Of a DNA stretch of 64,000 nt, positions 7,791 to 15,488 are shown piece after piece. How positions within the stretch are numbered: position 1 is the first letter of the stretch; each line of letters begins with the position of its first letter. The notes beneath the pieces were generated by a model, which had not been told where the DNA came from, did no database searches, and saw only the letters and a list, made by a program, of their open reading frames with translations. The position numbers and the translations under genes were made by a program. The stretch is from JAIBAC01 sp046331095 (GTDB lineage Bacteria > Actinomycetota > Acidimicrobiia > UBA2766): assembly GCA_046331095.1 (NCBI GenBank), contig JAXLRM010000004.1, positions 124,001-188,000 of the forward strand, read 5' to 3'.

Positions 7791-8660
7791 ATGACGAATG
7801 TCAGTTCGATCCGCCGGATGAGCGTCATCAGCACCGGCACCGTGCAGGTCCGGCCGGATCACGTTGCCGCCACGTGGAAGCCGATGATGTTGTGGATGGC
7901 CACCTCCCGGAAGTGGACCGCGCCGCTTCCCATCAACGCCTTCGTCATCGAGCATCGTGACGGGCTGGTGCTCTTCGACACCGGCCAGGACCGCGCTTCG
8001 GTGACCGATCCCGACCACTACTTCCCCGGTGGGCTCACGGGCGCGATGTACCGCCGGACGGCGAGAGCGGACATCCCCGAGGACCAGACGCTCGTGGCGG
8101 GCCTGGAGCGGCTCGGTTACGCACCCGCGGACGTGACCGCGGTCGTCGTGTCCCACCTGCACCAGGATCACATCGGCGGGCTGGCCCAAGTCCCGGGTGC
8201 GACCATTCATGTCAGCGCACGTGAATGGGAAACCCTCGACGAGCGCGGCGCCCTCCTCAAGGGGCTGATGCGCCGCCACATCGACCTCCCCGGACTGACC
8301 TGGAACAAGATCACTCCCGAGACGACGACCGACGCGTCGCTCGCACCCTTCGAGGAAGCCCACGACCTCTTCGGTGACGGCACGTTGCTGCTCGTCCCGA
8401 CCCCGGGCCACACGCCCGGATCGATGACTCTCGTCGTCCGCCGGCCCGGACTGGCCCCGCTGGCCCTCGTCGGTGATCTCACATTCTCCGCAGGACTGCT
8501 CGCCTGCGGCCACGTCCCCGGAGCCGGCACGCGCCGGCAGCTACGCGAGACCACGGCCAAGCTCAACCAACTGGGCGCCAACCTGGGAGGTATGGTCGTC
8601 CTCGCCTCCCACGACCCCGACGCCGCGGCTGCACTCGACAAGGCACTCGCCCGCCAGTAG
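7791..8660 (+). CDS. metallo-beta-lactamase-fold hydrolase, N-acyl homoserine lactonase-like
   Basis: A 289-residue soluble metallohydrolase. The dinuclear zinc site is complete: HLHQDH (His122, His124, Asp126, His127), His207 in TPGHTPGS, Asp229 in LVGDLTF and His274 in ASHDPD. The spacing and the single-domain length resemble AiiA/AttM-type lactonases that open N-acyl homoserine lactones; other lactone or ester substrates are equally possible. It starts just downstream of a palindromic operator and is followed after 36 bp by a MarR regulator. The pair therefore looks like a ligand-inducible hydrolase module. It lies between two direct repeats made from glucuronidase DNA. Confidence 0.8.
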   Translation: MTNVSSIRRMSVISTGTVQVRPDHVAATWKPMMLWMATSRKWTAPLPINAFVIEHRDGLVLFDTGQDRASVTDPDHYFPGGLTGAMYRRTARADIPEDQTLVAGLERLGYAPADVTAVVVSHLHQDHIGGLAQVPGATIHVSAREWETLDERGALLKGLMRRHIDLPGLTWNKITPETTTDASLAPFEEAHDLFGDGTLLLVPTPGHTPGSMTLVVRRPGLAPLALVGDLTFSAGLLACGHVPGAGTRRQLRETTAKLNQLGANLGGMVVLASHDPDAAAALDKALARQ

Positions 8661-8696
8661 CCGGTCGGCGGCGGGGTCCGACCGGAACGGCCGACC

Positions 8697-9158
8697 ATGC
8701 GCCTCGCCGAGCAAGCCCGATTCCTCGTCCTCGCCGCCCAGACCGAGGGGAGACGCCAGCTCAGCCAGCAGCTCCGCCCACTCGGCCTCACCCCGTCACA
8801 GGCCGAGGTGCTCCGGCTGATCCAGGACCACGGCCCCACGACGCTCCGGGAGATTGGCCGGCTCCTCGTCTGCGAGAGCGGCACGAGCCCGAGCCGACTG
8901 GTGGCCCGTGTGGTGAGCCAGGGTCTCGTCGACCGCCGGCCGAGCAAGACCGATCGCCGCGAGATCCAGCTCACGCTCACCGACGCAGGTCTCCGGGTTT
9001 GCGCCGAGATCGCGACCATCGAGGAGACGATGTACGCCGCGATCGACTCGATCGCGCAGGGTGACATGGAGCCCGCGGTCGCCTTCCTGCGCCGTTTCGT
9101 CGAGGGTTCCCCGTCCGGGGAGGCGTTCGAGCGGCGCCTGGCCACGGGACCCGAGTGA
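8697..9158 (+). CDS. MarR family transcriptional regulator
   Basis: A 153-residue winged-helix regulator. The helix-turn-helix is PSQAEVLRLIQDHGPTTLRE then IGRLLVCESGTSPSRLVARV, and the wing contains the family signature VDRRPSKTDRREIQLTLTDAG (about residues 80-100). Dimerisation helices at both ends match the MarR layout. It is in tandem with the lactonase-like gene and very probably controls it through the palindrome at 7746-7773. The inducing ligand is unknown; a substrate or product of the hydrolase is the simplest guess. Confidence 0.9.
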   Translation: MRLAEQARFLVLAAQTEGRRQLSQQLRPLGLTPSQAEVLRLIQDHGPTTLREIGRLLVCESGTSPSRLVARVVSQGLVDRRPSKTDRREIQLTLTDAGLRVCAEIATIEETMYAAIDSIAQGDMEPAVAFLRRFVEGSPSGEAFERRLATGPE

Positions 9159-9169
9159 CCCCGACGGGT

Positions 9170-9281
9170 CAATCGCGGGCGATTTGGCCCGCTGGCGGCT
9201 CGTCCTGCCCGCGTTTGGGGAGGAGCCCCCCCTCAAACGCGGGTGATTTGGCCCGCTGGCGGCACGTCCTGCCCACGTTTG
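9170..9281. repeat. 48-nt palindromic repeat, cluster A (2 copies)
   Basis: Two 48-nt units at 9170-9217 and 9234-9281, period 64 bp. Each is bounded by a near-perfect inverted pair CAAACGCGGG / CCCGCGTTTG and shares the core TGATTTGGCCCGCTGGCGG. Copy 1 has CAATCGCGGG as its left arm and copy 2 has one mismatch in its right arm. Related clusters lie at 12474-12648 and 48583-48802. The units are intergenic, directly after marR. Confidence 0.95.
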
Positions 9282-9337
9282 GGGAGGATCAGGCCGAGCA
9301 CGGGCCGGCCGGCGGATCCGCCGAGGCCTCCCTCGGC

Positions 9338-11099
9338 TCAATGGAGACCGTGCCAGCGGCGCCGGAGGGCGTGCGCGGCGAGCTTGGGGCGGCGGTCGCG
9401 GGTGAAGACGCCCTTCTTGTTGCCGTCGACGCGGATCACCGACGGGGCCGTGGCGAAGTTCCAGACGTGCTCGCCGACGACGGCGTCGACGCGGTCGAAG
9501 ACGCGGTGGTAGCGCTCGAGCAGGTCGGCCTGGTACTCCTCGCTCCACGGCGACGACTCCGCCGTGTGCAGGCCCGCGATCGTGTCGGCGCCGTACTCGG
9601 TGACGATGATCGGCTTGTCGTGCTTGGCGGCCCATGCGCGCAGCTCGGCCTCGAGATCGTGCTCCGCCTCGTCGAGGTCGAAGCCGACGTACCAGCCGTA
9701 GTAGCGGTTGACCATCACGACGTCCGCCAGCTCGGTGACCCGGCACCGGTTCGGCGGTGCGAGCATGACGTTGACGAACCCGACCGGTCGGGTCGGGTCG
9801 GCGCGGCGGGCGGCGTCGAAGAGCGGCTCGAAGTAGGCCCTGGCCGCCTCGGTGTCGGACTCGGGCTCGTTCGCGATGCTCCACAGCAGCACCGACGGGT
9901 GGTTCTTGTCCCTCGCGATCAACTCCTCGATCGCGCGGCGGTGCACCGCCTGGGTGTCGTCGTCGACGGTGCCCTCGCCGAAGGTGGGGCGGCCCCCGCC
10001 GACGAACATCCCGGCGCCGAGTGCGAGGTTCAGCCCCACCGCGGCGGTCTCGTCGATGACGACGATGCCGAGGCGGTCGGCGTGGTCGAGGACCTCCTCG
10101 GCGTAGGGGTAGTGCGACGTCCGGAACGAGTTGGCGCCGCTCCAGCCAACAGCGCGAAGTCGTGGAGCATGGCCGCGTCGTCGTGGCCCTTGCCCCGCAC
10201 CAGGTGGTCCTCGTGCATGCCGAAGCCGCGGAAGTAGAACGCCTCGCCGTTGATCAGGAACCGCGTCCCCTCGACGGCCACGGTACGGATGCCGACGGGG
10301 AGCGAGTACCGGTCGATCGTGGCCCTGTCCTCGACGAGTTCGACGCGGAGGTCGTAGAGGTAGGCGGCCCCGGGCCTCCACAGGTTCGCGTCCGGGACAC
10401 GCAGCTCGGCGTCGAGGCCTCGACGCGCTCGCCACGAGCTCGCCCGACGCGCCGCGCAGCTCGACTCGCACCGCCGCCGCGGTGGTGCCGGCGACGCTGG
10501 TGACGCAGCGCACGACCGCGCCGTCGAGGTCGGTCGTCACGGTCACGTCGTCGACGTGGACCGCAGGCGTGGCGACGAGCCATACGTGGCGGTGCAGGCC
10601 GGCGTAGTTGAAGAAGTCGTGGAAGTAGTGTTGGCGTTGCGCCCGTCGCGGCCGGGGCGGACGCATGGGCGGATCGACTGCCACGAGAGCTCGTTGTCGA
10701 CCGCGACGTTGACCCGGCGCGGACGAACCGGCCTCGACGAGGTCGGTGACGTCGGCCGAAGGGCGTGTAGCCGCCTTCGTGGCCGGCGACCTCGACGTCG
10801 TCGAGCCAGACCGTGGCGCGGTGGGTCGCGGCATCGAAGCGGAGCACGATCCGCCGGCCGTCCCAGCCGCGGGGAATGTGCACGACCCGCTGGTACCAGA
10901 CCTCGCCGACGTGGTCGTGCACGGCGGCGTCGACGAGCACGTCGTTGTAGCTCGCGGGGACCGCCATGAGCAGCGGGGACGGCAGCGGCGCGCTCCACCA
11001 ACGGGCGTCACGGCCTTCGCGGTCGGTGTCGACCCTGAAGTCCCACAACCCGTCGAGGAGCCTGGCGTCGCGGATCGCGTTCTCCTGCGGTCGCAGCAT
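9338..11099 (-). pseudogene. uidA: frameshifted beta-glucuronidase (GH2)
   Basis: The sequence reads as a full-length family 2 beta-glucuronidase only if several frameshifts are bridged. The N-terminus in one frame is LRPQENAIRDARLLDGLWDF. The reading then moves to ADVTDLVEAG in a second frame and RVNVAVDNELSWQSI in a third. It continues with FLINGEAFYFRGFGMHEDH, then SGANSFRTSHYPY to the end in another. I count about five frame changes between roughly 10,150 and 10,770. The catalytic acid/base region (IANEPES) and nucleophile region (TEYGADT) remain, but the motif WNFADFAT is shortened by three residues. The neighbouring genes are intact, so local decay is more likely than sequencing error. 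Original role: hydrolysis of glucuronides. Confidence 0.85.
9375..9606. repeat. direct repeat, right copy
   Basis: Right-hand copy of the repeat at 7441-7681. It is 232 bp because it lacks nine bases, which removes three residues (ADF) of the WNFADFAT motif in the encoded glucuronidase. Four further substitutions separate the copies. Recombination between the repeats would delete about 1.93 kb carrying the lactonase, marR and repeat cluster A. Confidence 0.95.
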
Positions 11100-11136
11100 C
11101 GGCTTCCCTTCCTCGCGTGTGGTGTCGCGGATACGC

Positions 11137-11149
11137 TACACTCCGGCGA
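11137..11149 (+). promoter_or_regulatory. leaderless promoter of the XRE gene
   Basis: A TACACT -10 box (11137-11142) lies six bases before ATG 11149 and no ribosome binding site is present. This places the transcription start at or next to the start codon. Confidence 0.55.
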
Positions 11150-11463
11150 TGGGCACCGCAGCCAGCTTGATCCGGGAGGCCCGCCGGCGGGCGGGGATCA
11201 GCCAGTCGGAGCTGGCCCGACGCTCCGGGGTGCCCCGAACCAACGTCAACGCATACGAGCGCGGCCGGCGCGAGCCGGGGGTCGAGATCCTCGACAGGCT
11301 GCTGGAGGCCGCCGGCCTGCGCCTGGCGGCCGTCCGTCCGCCACGATATCCGGACCCCCGGGCTGCCGGACGTGACCTCGAGGACCTGCTCGGCCTCGTC
11401 GACGCGATCGAGGTGGAGCGACCCCGCCGTCCGCTGCGCTTCCCCGGGTTCCCGCAGCGGTGA
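11149..11463 (+). CDS. XRE-type helix-turn-helix protein, putative antitoxin
   Basis: A 104-residue protein. The N-terminal ~60 residues form a Cro/CI-type helix-turn-helix (IREARRRAGISQSELARRSG, then VPRTNVNAYERGRREP), followed by LLEAAGLRLAAV and a short Arg/Pro-rich tail. It is translated from a leaderless start and overlaps the next gene by four bases (GTGA). The pairing of a small XRE regulator with a nucleotidyltransferase is the layout of AbiE- or MNT-like toxin-antitoxin modules, in which the DNA-binding partner represses the operon. That role is inferred from context only. Confidence 0.8.
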   Translation: MGTAASLIREARRRAGISQSELARRSGVPRTNVNAYERGRREPGVEILDRLLEAAGLRLAAVRPPRYPDPRAAGRDLEDLLGLVDAIEVERPRRPLRFPGFPQR

Positions 11464-12002
11464 CCGCAGCGTCGCTCGCCGACAAGCTTCTCGCCATCCA
11501 TCACGCGTTCGCGGCGGGCGCGATCCCGCACGCCTTCGGGGGCGCGCTCGCGCTCGCCTATCTGACCGAGGAGCCGCGGGCGACCAAGGACATCGACGTC
11601 AACGTGTTCCGCCCCGCCACAGACGTCGACAGGGTCTTCGCCGCTCTTCCCCCCGACGTGGACCGTGATGCGGAGGCCGCCGCGCGCGTGCGCAGCGACG
11701 CGCAGGTGCGGCTCTGGTGGGGACACACCCCCGTCGACCTCTTCTTCGACGTCGACGAGATCCACCGCGACGCCGCCGCGCACGTGCGGGAAGTCCCCTT
11801 CGCCGGAGCCACCATCCCCGTGCTCGACGGCAACGAGCTCGCGGTCTTCAAGATGATGTACTCGCGGCCGAAGGACTGGCTCGACATCGCCGAGATGATC
11901 AGGGCCGCCACGGTCGACCCCGACCTCGTGGCGACGGCGTTCGCACGGATCATGGGCCCCGAGCACGAGGCCATCGAGCGCCTCCGGGCCATGATTACGT
12001 GA
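11460..12002 (+). CDS. nucleotidyltransferase-fold protein, putative AbiEii-like toxin
   Basis: A 180-residue protein of the nucleotidyltransferase superfamily. The nucleotide-binding element HAFGGALALAYLTEEPRATK runs straight into DIDVNVF, giving the GG...DxD arrangement expected for metal-dependent nucleotidyl transfer. VDLFFDVDEIH supplies a further acidic segment, and KMMYSRPKDWLDIAEM matches the C-terminal helix of AbiEii-like proteins. It starts with a GTG overlapping the stop of the XRE gene. The family includes tRNA-modifying toxins, but the target here is unknown. It is shorter than classical AbiEii. Co-location with decayed genes and repeats suits an accessory module. Confidence 0.7.
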   Translation: MTAASLADKLLAIHHAFAAGAIPHAFGGALALAYLTEEPRATKDIDVNVFRPATDVDRVFAALPPDVDRDAEAAARVRSDAQVRLWWGHTPVDLFFDVDEIHRDAAAHVREVPFAGATIPVLDGNELAVFKMMYSRPKDWLDIAEMIRAATVDPDLVATAFARIMGPEHEAIERLRAMIT

Positions 12003-12007
12003 CGGGG

Positions 12008-12476
12008 TCAGGGCCCTGACGCTCCGGGGGCCGACCGGCGAGCTGTTCGACGAGCGGCGCCGTCCACGTCGCCGGCGAGGGATGCGGCATGTCGCAGCGG
12101 CTGGCTGTCGCCGGGCCAAACGACGGGGGTCAAGCCGACCGGATCACGGTTGCCGCCGTACTCGGCGCCGCGTACATCCCCTCGACGGTGTGCCCCCGTA
12201 CGAGGTCGAGGAACGGGGCCAGCCACGCCGGCGGGAACCGTGAGCACGACATCCTGGAACCAGCGAGGCAGCTCGTGAAGCCTGCGTCCGCCGCTGGACC
12301 GGGCGGGCGCGTCGAGATCGGCGAGTCCGATCGGTACAGCTCCTGGAGCTCGACGACGGGGCCGTTCCACTCCCGCTCGGACAGACCGCGAGATCCTTCG
12401 ATGCGGGTACGCCTGCGAGGATGGGCGGCGCCCCAGGTGCCGCGAACGCGCCGAGGAACAGGTCGATGAAGCACAA
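12008..12476 (-). pseudogene. remnant of a gluconate 2-dehydrogenase subunit 3-like gene
   Basis: No intact frame exists here, but minus-strand translation across a frameshift near 12,160 gives LVRGHTVEGMYAAP joined to EYGGNRDPVGLTPV and WPGDSQP. This resembles the C-terminal signature of the gluconate 2-dehydrogenase subunit 3 family (HTxEGxxxxPxYGGNRD). Upstream, PPAWLAPFLD in the same frame is compatible. The large FAD subunit normally found beside it is absent. I read it as a decayed single-gene remnant in the same scarred region as the broken glucuronidase. Confidence 0.5.
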
Positions 12477-12648
12477 ACGCGGGTGATTTGGCCCGCTGGC
12501 GGCACATCCTGCCCGCGTTTGGCGAGAAGCCCACCCTCAAACGCGGGTGATTTGGCCCGCTGACGGCACATCCTGCCCGCGTTTGGGAGGCCACCCCGCA
12601 CAAACGCGGGTGATTTGGCCCGCTGGCGGCACATCCTGCCCGCGTTTG
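12474..12648. repeat. 48-nt palindromic repeat, cluster B (3 copies)
   Basis: Three units at 12474-12521, 12538-12585 and 12601-12648, with periods of 64 and 63 bp and 15-16 bp spacers that differ in sequence. Outer arms CAAACGCGGG and CCCGCGTTTG are perfect in all three. The cores are almost identical to each other and close to cluster A. They fill the gap between the decayed remnant and the tetR stop codon. Confidence 0.95.
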
Positions 12649-12689
12649 GGGGGACCACCCCGGCCCCGGACCCCGGAGCGCATCTGGGC

Positions 12690-13337
12690 TCAGTTGAGCC
12701 CGGGCAGCAGGAACTCGCGGATGAACTCCGCGGTCTGGTCGGGGTCGCCGATGTCGAAGGTGACCGACGGGGTCGCGCTGAGCGAGAAGATCATGCGGGC
12801 GATCCACTCCGACGCCCTGGCCACGTCGAGGTCGGCGCGGACCTCGCCGCTGTCGCGGGCGGCCTCGATGAGGGGGACGATCGCCTCCATCGCCATCGCG
12901 AGCAGCGGCCGCGCGCCGGTGGAGACCGTGCGCGCGAGCGAGTCGGGGTCCTCCCTGGCCATCGCGGCGCTGATCGGGTCCTCGCGGATGAAACGGTTCG
13001 TCAGGCGCGCGACCTCTTCGATCTGTGCCGAGAGGCCTTCCATCGCGGCGGTGCGGGCCACGATCTCGTCGAGGAAGATGCGAGTGCGGGCTGCCGCGAC
13101 CCGGCCGAAGAGGGCGGCCTTGTCGGGGAAGTGGCGGTAGACGCTGCGCCGCGACATGCCGGCCTCGCGGGCGATGTCCTCCATCGAGGTCTTGTTGAGC
13201 CCGTAGCGGGCGAAGCACTCCTCGGCCGCGTCGAGGATGCGGGCGGGTGTGTCCGCTTGAGGGTCCGGTGGCGTCTCCGGTGGCGTTTCCGGTGGCGGCC
13301 CGGTCGCCGCCGCGCGTGTCGGCATCGGCTCCAGCAT
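12690..13337 (-). CDS. TetR family transcriptional regulator
   Basis: About 215 residues. A Pro/Thr-rich N-terminal tail precedes a canonical TetR helix-turn-helix: RILDAAEECFARYGLNKTSM, EDIAREAGMSRRSVYRHFPDK. The C-terminal ligand domain is divergent, as usual. It diverges from the flavoprotein/SCP2 operon with about 90 bp between them, so it probably regulates that operon and itself; the ligand would then be a lipid or CoA ester. The start is uncertain: ATG 13337, ATG 13325 and GTG 13367 are all in frame and none has a strong ribosome binding site. Confidence 0.85.
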   Translation of the reverse strand: MLEPMPTRAAATGPPPETPPETPPDPQADTPARILDAAEECFARYGLNKTSMEDIAREAGMSRRSVYRHFPDKAALFGRVAAARTRIFLDEIVARTAAMEGLSAQIEEVARLTNRFIREDPISAAMAREDPDSLARTVSTGARPLLAMAMEAIVPLIEAARDSGEVRADLDVARASEWIARMIFSLSATPSVTFDIGDPDQTAEFIREFLLPGLN

Positions 13338-13345
13338 AGGCGCGC

Positions 13346-13380
13346 ACAACACATTGTCACAGCGCACGTTTTTCGATAAG
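13346..13380 (+). promoter_or_regulatory. divergent intergenic promoter region, tetR / flavoprotein operon
   Basis: An AT-richer stretch between the divergent genes holds TTGTCA (13354-13359) and GATAAG (13375-13380), a plausible though short-spaced (15 bp) -35/-10 pair for the rightward operon. ACAACACATTGT (13346-13357) is a small dyad (ACAA/TTGT) overlapping the -35 and could be part of a TetR site. Both assignments are tentative. Confidence 0.35.
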
Positions 13381-13430
13381 GTGTGTCATCCGTTGCCCGG
13401 GGGCAGGTCTCAGAGAGTCGAGGACCATCC

Positions 13431-15032
13431 GTGAAGACGACCTACGACGCGATCATCATCGGCGCCGGCCACAACGGGCTCTGCCTGGCCGCCTACCTGG
13501 CGCGAGCCGGCCTCGACACCGCGATCATCGAGCGCCGCCACGAGGAGGGCGGCGGCGCCAACACCGAGGACCCCGTCGTCCCCGGGTTCCGCTTCAACCT
13601 CCATGCCAACTACATGGAGTTCTTCGACATCATGCCGATGATCGCGGACTTCGACCTCGAGAACGCCGGGCTGCGCTCGATCACGCCCGAGAACCAGGCG
13701 GGCATCGCGTTCTCCGACGGCCGCCCCCCGATCGTGCTGCACCGCAAGGACCTCCTCGACAAGACCCACAAGAGCATCTCCCAGTACTCCAAGGCCGACG
13801 CCGACACCTACGTCGAGATCCAGAAGCGCACCAAGGACTTCGGCCCGCTGCTCGGCTTCGGCATGTACTCGCTGCCGTTCCAGGGTATGGACGAGGCCAC
13901 GGCCGCGCTCATCGAGGCGTGGTACGGCGACTGGGGCATCACCGCGGCGGACGTCGCGAAGACGCCCAAGGTGCTCATCGACGAACTCTTCGAGTCCCCC
14001 GAGATGCGCACGCTCATGTACCGCGTCAGCGTCGAGTTCGGTGTCGGCATCGACACCGGCGGCTCCGCCGGGATGATCCTGACCGCCCTGCCGTGGATGA
14101 TCGGCTGCTGGCGCATCGCCAAGGGCGGCACGCACTCCCTCGCCAAGGCGATGAGCCAGGCGTGCTACGCCAACGGCGTCGACCTCATCGAGAACACCGA
14201 GGTCGACAAGATCATCGTCGAGGACGGCCGTGCGGTCGGTGTCGTCGCCCGCGGCACCGAGTTCCGGGCGTCCAAGTGCGTCGCGACCAACGCCGACCCG
14301 AAACAGACCCTGATCGACCACGTCGGCGCGGAGCACCTCCCCGACAACTGGGTGCGGCGCGCGAAGAACTTCCGCTTCGGCCCCAGCCACGTGCTCGCAA
14401 CGCCGATGTTCTGCCTCTACGACGCGCCGGACTACAAGTCCGCGCGGTGGGACCCCGACATCAACGAGACCCACTACACCGTCGTCGGCTACGACACACC
14501 CGAGGAGGCGATCCGCTACATCCGCGACGCCTACTCGGGCACACTGCCCGCGCCCGCGGCAGGCACCTGGGTCAACAGCCTCTGGGACCCGTCCCAGGCT
14601 CCGCCCGGACGGCACTCGGCGACCGGTTGGTACTTCTTCCCGTGCGCGAGCGAGCTGAGCGCGGAGGAGTGGGCCGAGGTGCGTGCGACCTACAACGACG
14701 CCTTCCTGGCACGCTGGGAGGAGTTCGCGCCGAACATGAACCGCGACAACGTCATCGCCGACAAGCTCTACACGCCCGACCAGATGGAGCGGAAGAACTA
14801 CATGTGGGAGGGCGACTTCTCCAACGGCGAGATGTCCGCCGACCAGATGGGCCTGAACCGGCCGTTCCCCGAGGCGTCGAACTACCGCCTCCACCTCGAG
14901 AGCCTCTACCTGTGCGGACCGTCCGCCTGGCCCGGCGGCGGCATGCACGCGGCAGCCGGATACAACGCCTACAAGGTGATCGCCGAGGACCTGGGCCTAC
15001 CGAGCCCCGTGACAGAAGAGAGGGGTTACTGA
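13431..15032 (+). CDS. CrtI/PYROXD2-like FAD-dependent oxidoreductase 1
   Basis: A 533-residue flavoprotein. The N-terminal Rossmann motif AIIIGAGHNGLCLAAYLARA with downstream ERRHEEGGG binds FAD. The C-terminal FAD signature LYLCGPSAWPGGGMHAAAGYN is typical of the phytoene desaturase/PYROXD2 group. These enzymes desaturate or oxidise isoprenoid and other lipid substrates; the actual substrate is unknown. It is translated from GTG 13431 after a GAGG site and is coupled to the next gene by a TGATG overlap. The second flavoprotein of the operon is a clear paralogue. Its position behind a divergent TetR gene suggests inducible expression. Confidence 0.85.
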   Translation: MKTTYDAIIIGAGHNGLCLAAYLARAGLDTAIIERRHEEGGGANTEDPVVPGFRFNLHANYMEFFDIMPMIADFDLENAGLRSITPENQAGIAFSDGRPPIVLHRKDLLDKTHKSISQYSKADADTYVEIQKRTKDFGPLLGFGMYSLPFQGMDEATAALIEAWYGDWGITAADVAKTPKVLIDELFESPEMRTLMYRVSVEFGVGIDTGGSAGMILTALPWMIGCWRIAKGGTHSLAKAMSQACYANGVDLIENTEVDKIIVEDGRAVGVVARGTEFRASKCVATNADPKQTLIDHVGAEHLPDNWVRRAKNFRFGPSHVLATPMFCLYDAPDYKSARWDPDINETHYTVVGYDTPEEAIRYIRDAYSGTLPAPAAGTWVNSLWDPSQAPPGRHSATGWYFFPCASELSAEEWAEVRATYNDAFLARWEEFAPNMNRDNVIADKLYTPDQMERKNYMWEGDFSNGEMSADQMGLNRPFPEASNYRLHLESLYLCGPSAWPGGGMHAAAGYNAYKVIAEDLGLPSPVTEERGY

Positions 15033-15487
15033 TGCCCGACGTGTACACGACCGACTGGTACGAGGCCGTCAAGGTCGCCATCAACGCGGCGGTCGCCACG
15101 ATTCCCGAGGCGCCGACCGACTCGTTCACGATCCAGGTCGAGATCGTCGGCGACGGCGCCTCGCCCTACGTCGCGAGCGGCGACATGCTGCGCTTCCTGA
15201 TCCGCCTCGAGAACGGCCAGTGCGCCTGGTACCGCGAGATCGACGCCGACGACCCGTCGGTCAAGCTCGACTACCGCTTCACCGGCCCGGCGACGATCTT
15301 CGACGCGATCGCAGCCGCCGAGCAGGACCCGATCGACGCGGCGCTGTCGGGCGCGATCAAGGTCCGCGGCGACATGCGCTTCCTCATGCGCCAGGCCGAG
15401 ATGGTCCAGGTCCTGTTGGACGCGTACTCCAACGGCGTCGACACGCTCTGGCCCCAGGGCCGGCCGCCTTACGAGGCGGTGGGTTGA
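15032..15487 (+). CDS. SCP2 sterol-binding domain-like protein
   Basis: A 151-residue soluble protein. It has the SCP2 pattern of alternating strands forming a lipid tunnel: SFTIQVEIVGDG, LRFLIRLENGQCAWYREID, VKLDYRFTGPATIFDAIAAA, then ALSGAIKVRGDMRFLMRQ, which closely mimics the ASGxIKVxGDxxxLxxL signature of SCP2 sterol-transfer domains. It is translationally coupled to flavoprotein 1 (TGATG) and ends one base before the start of flavoprotein 2. The arrangement suggests that it carries a hydrophobic substrate between the two oxidoreductases. The ligand is unknown. Confidence 0.75.
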   Translation: MPDVYTTDWYEAVKVAINAAVATIPEAPTDSFTIQVEIVGDGASPYVASGDMLRFLIRLENGQCAWYREIDADDPSVKLDYRFTGPATIFDAIAAAEQDPIDAALSGAIKVRGDMRFLMRQAEMVQVLLDAYSNGVDTLWPQGRPPYEAVG

Positions 15488-15488
15488 G

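Noticed and set aside
12474..12648. CRISPR array
   Set aside because: Repeats of 48 nt with 15-16 nt spacers, only two or three units per cluster and no cas genes. The repeats are strongly palindromic over their full length and also occur in two other places.
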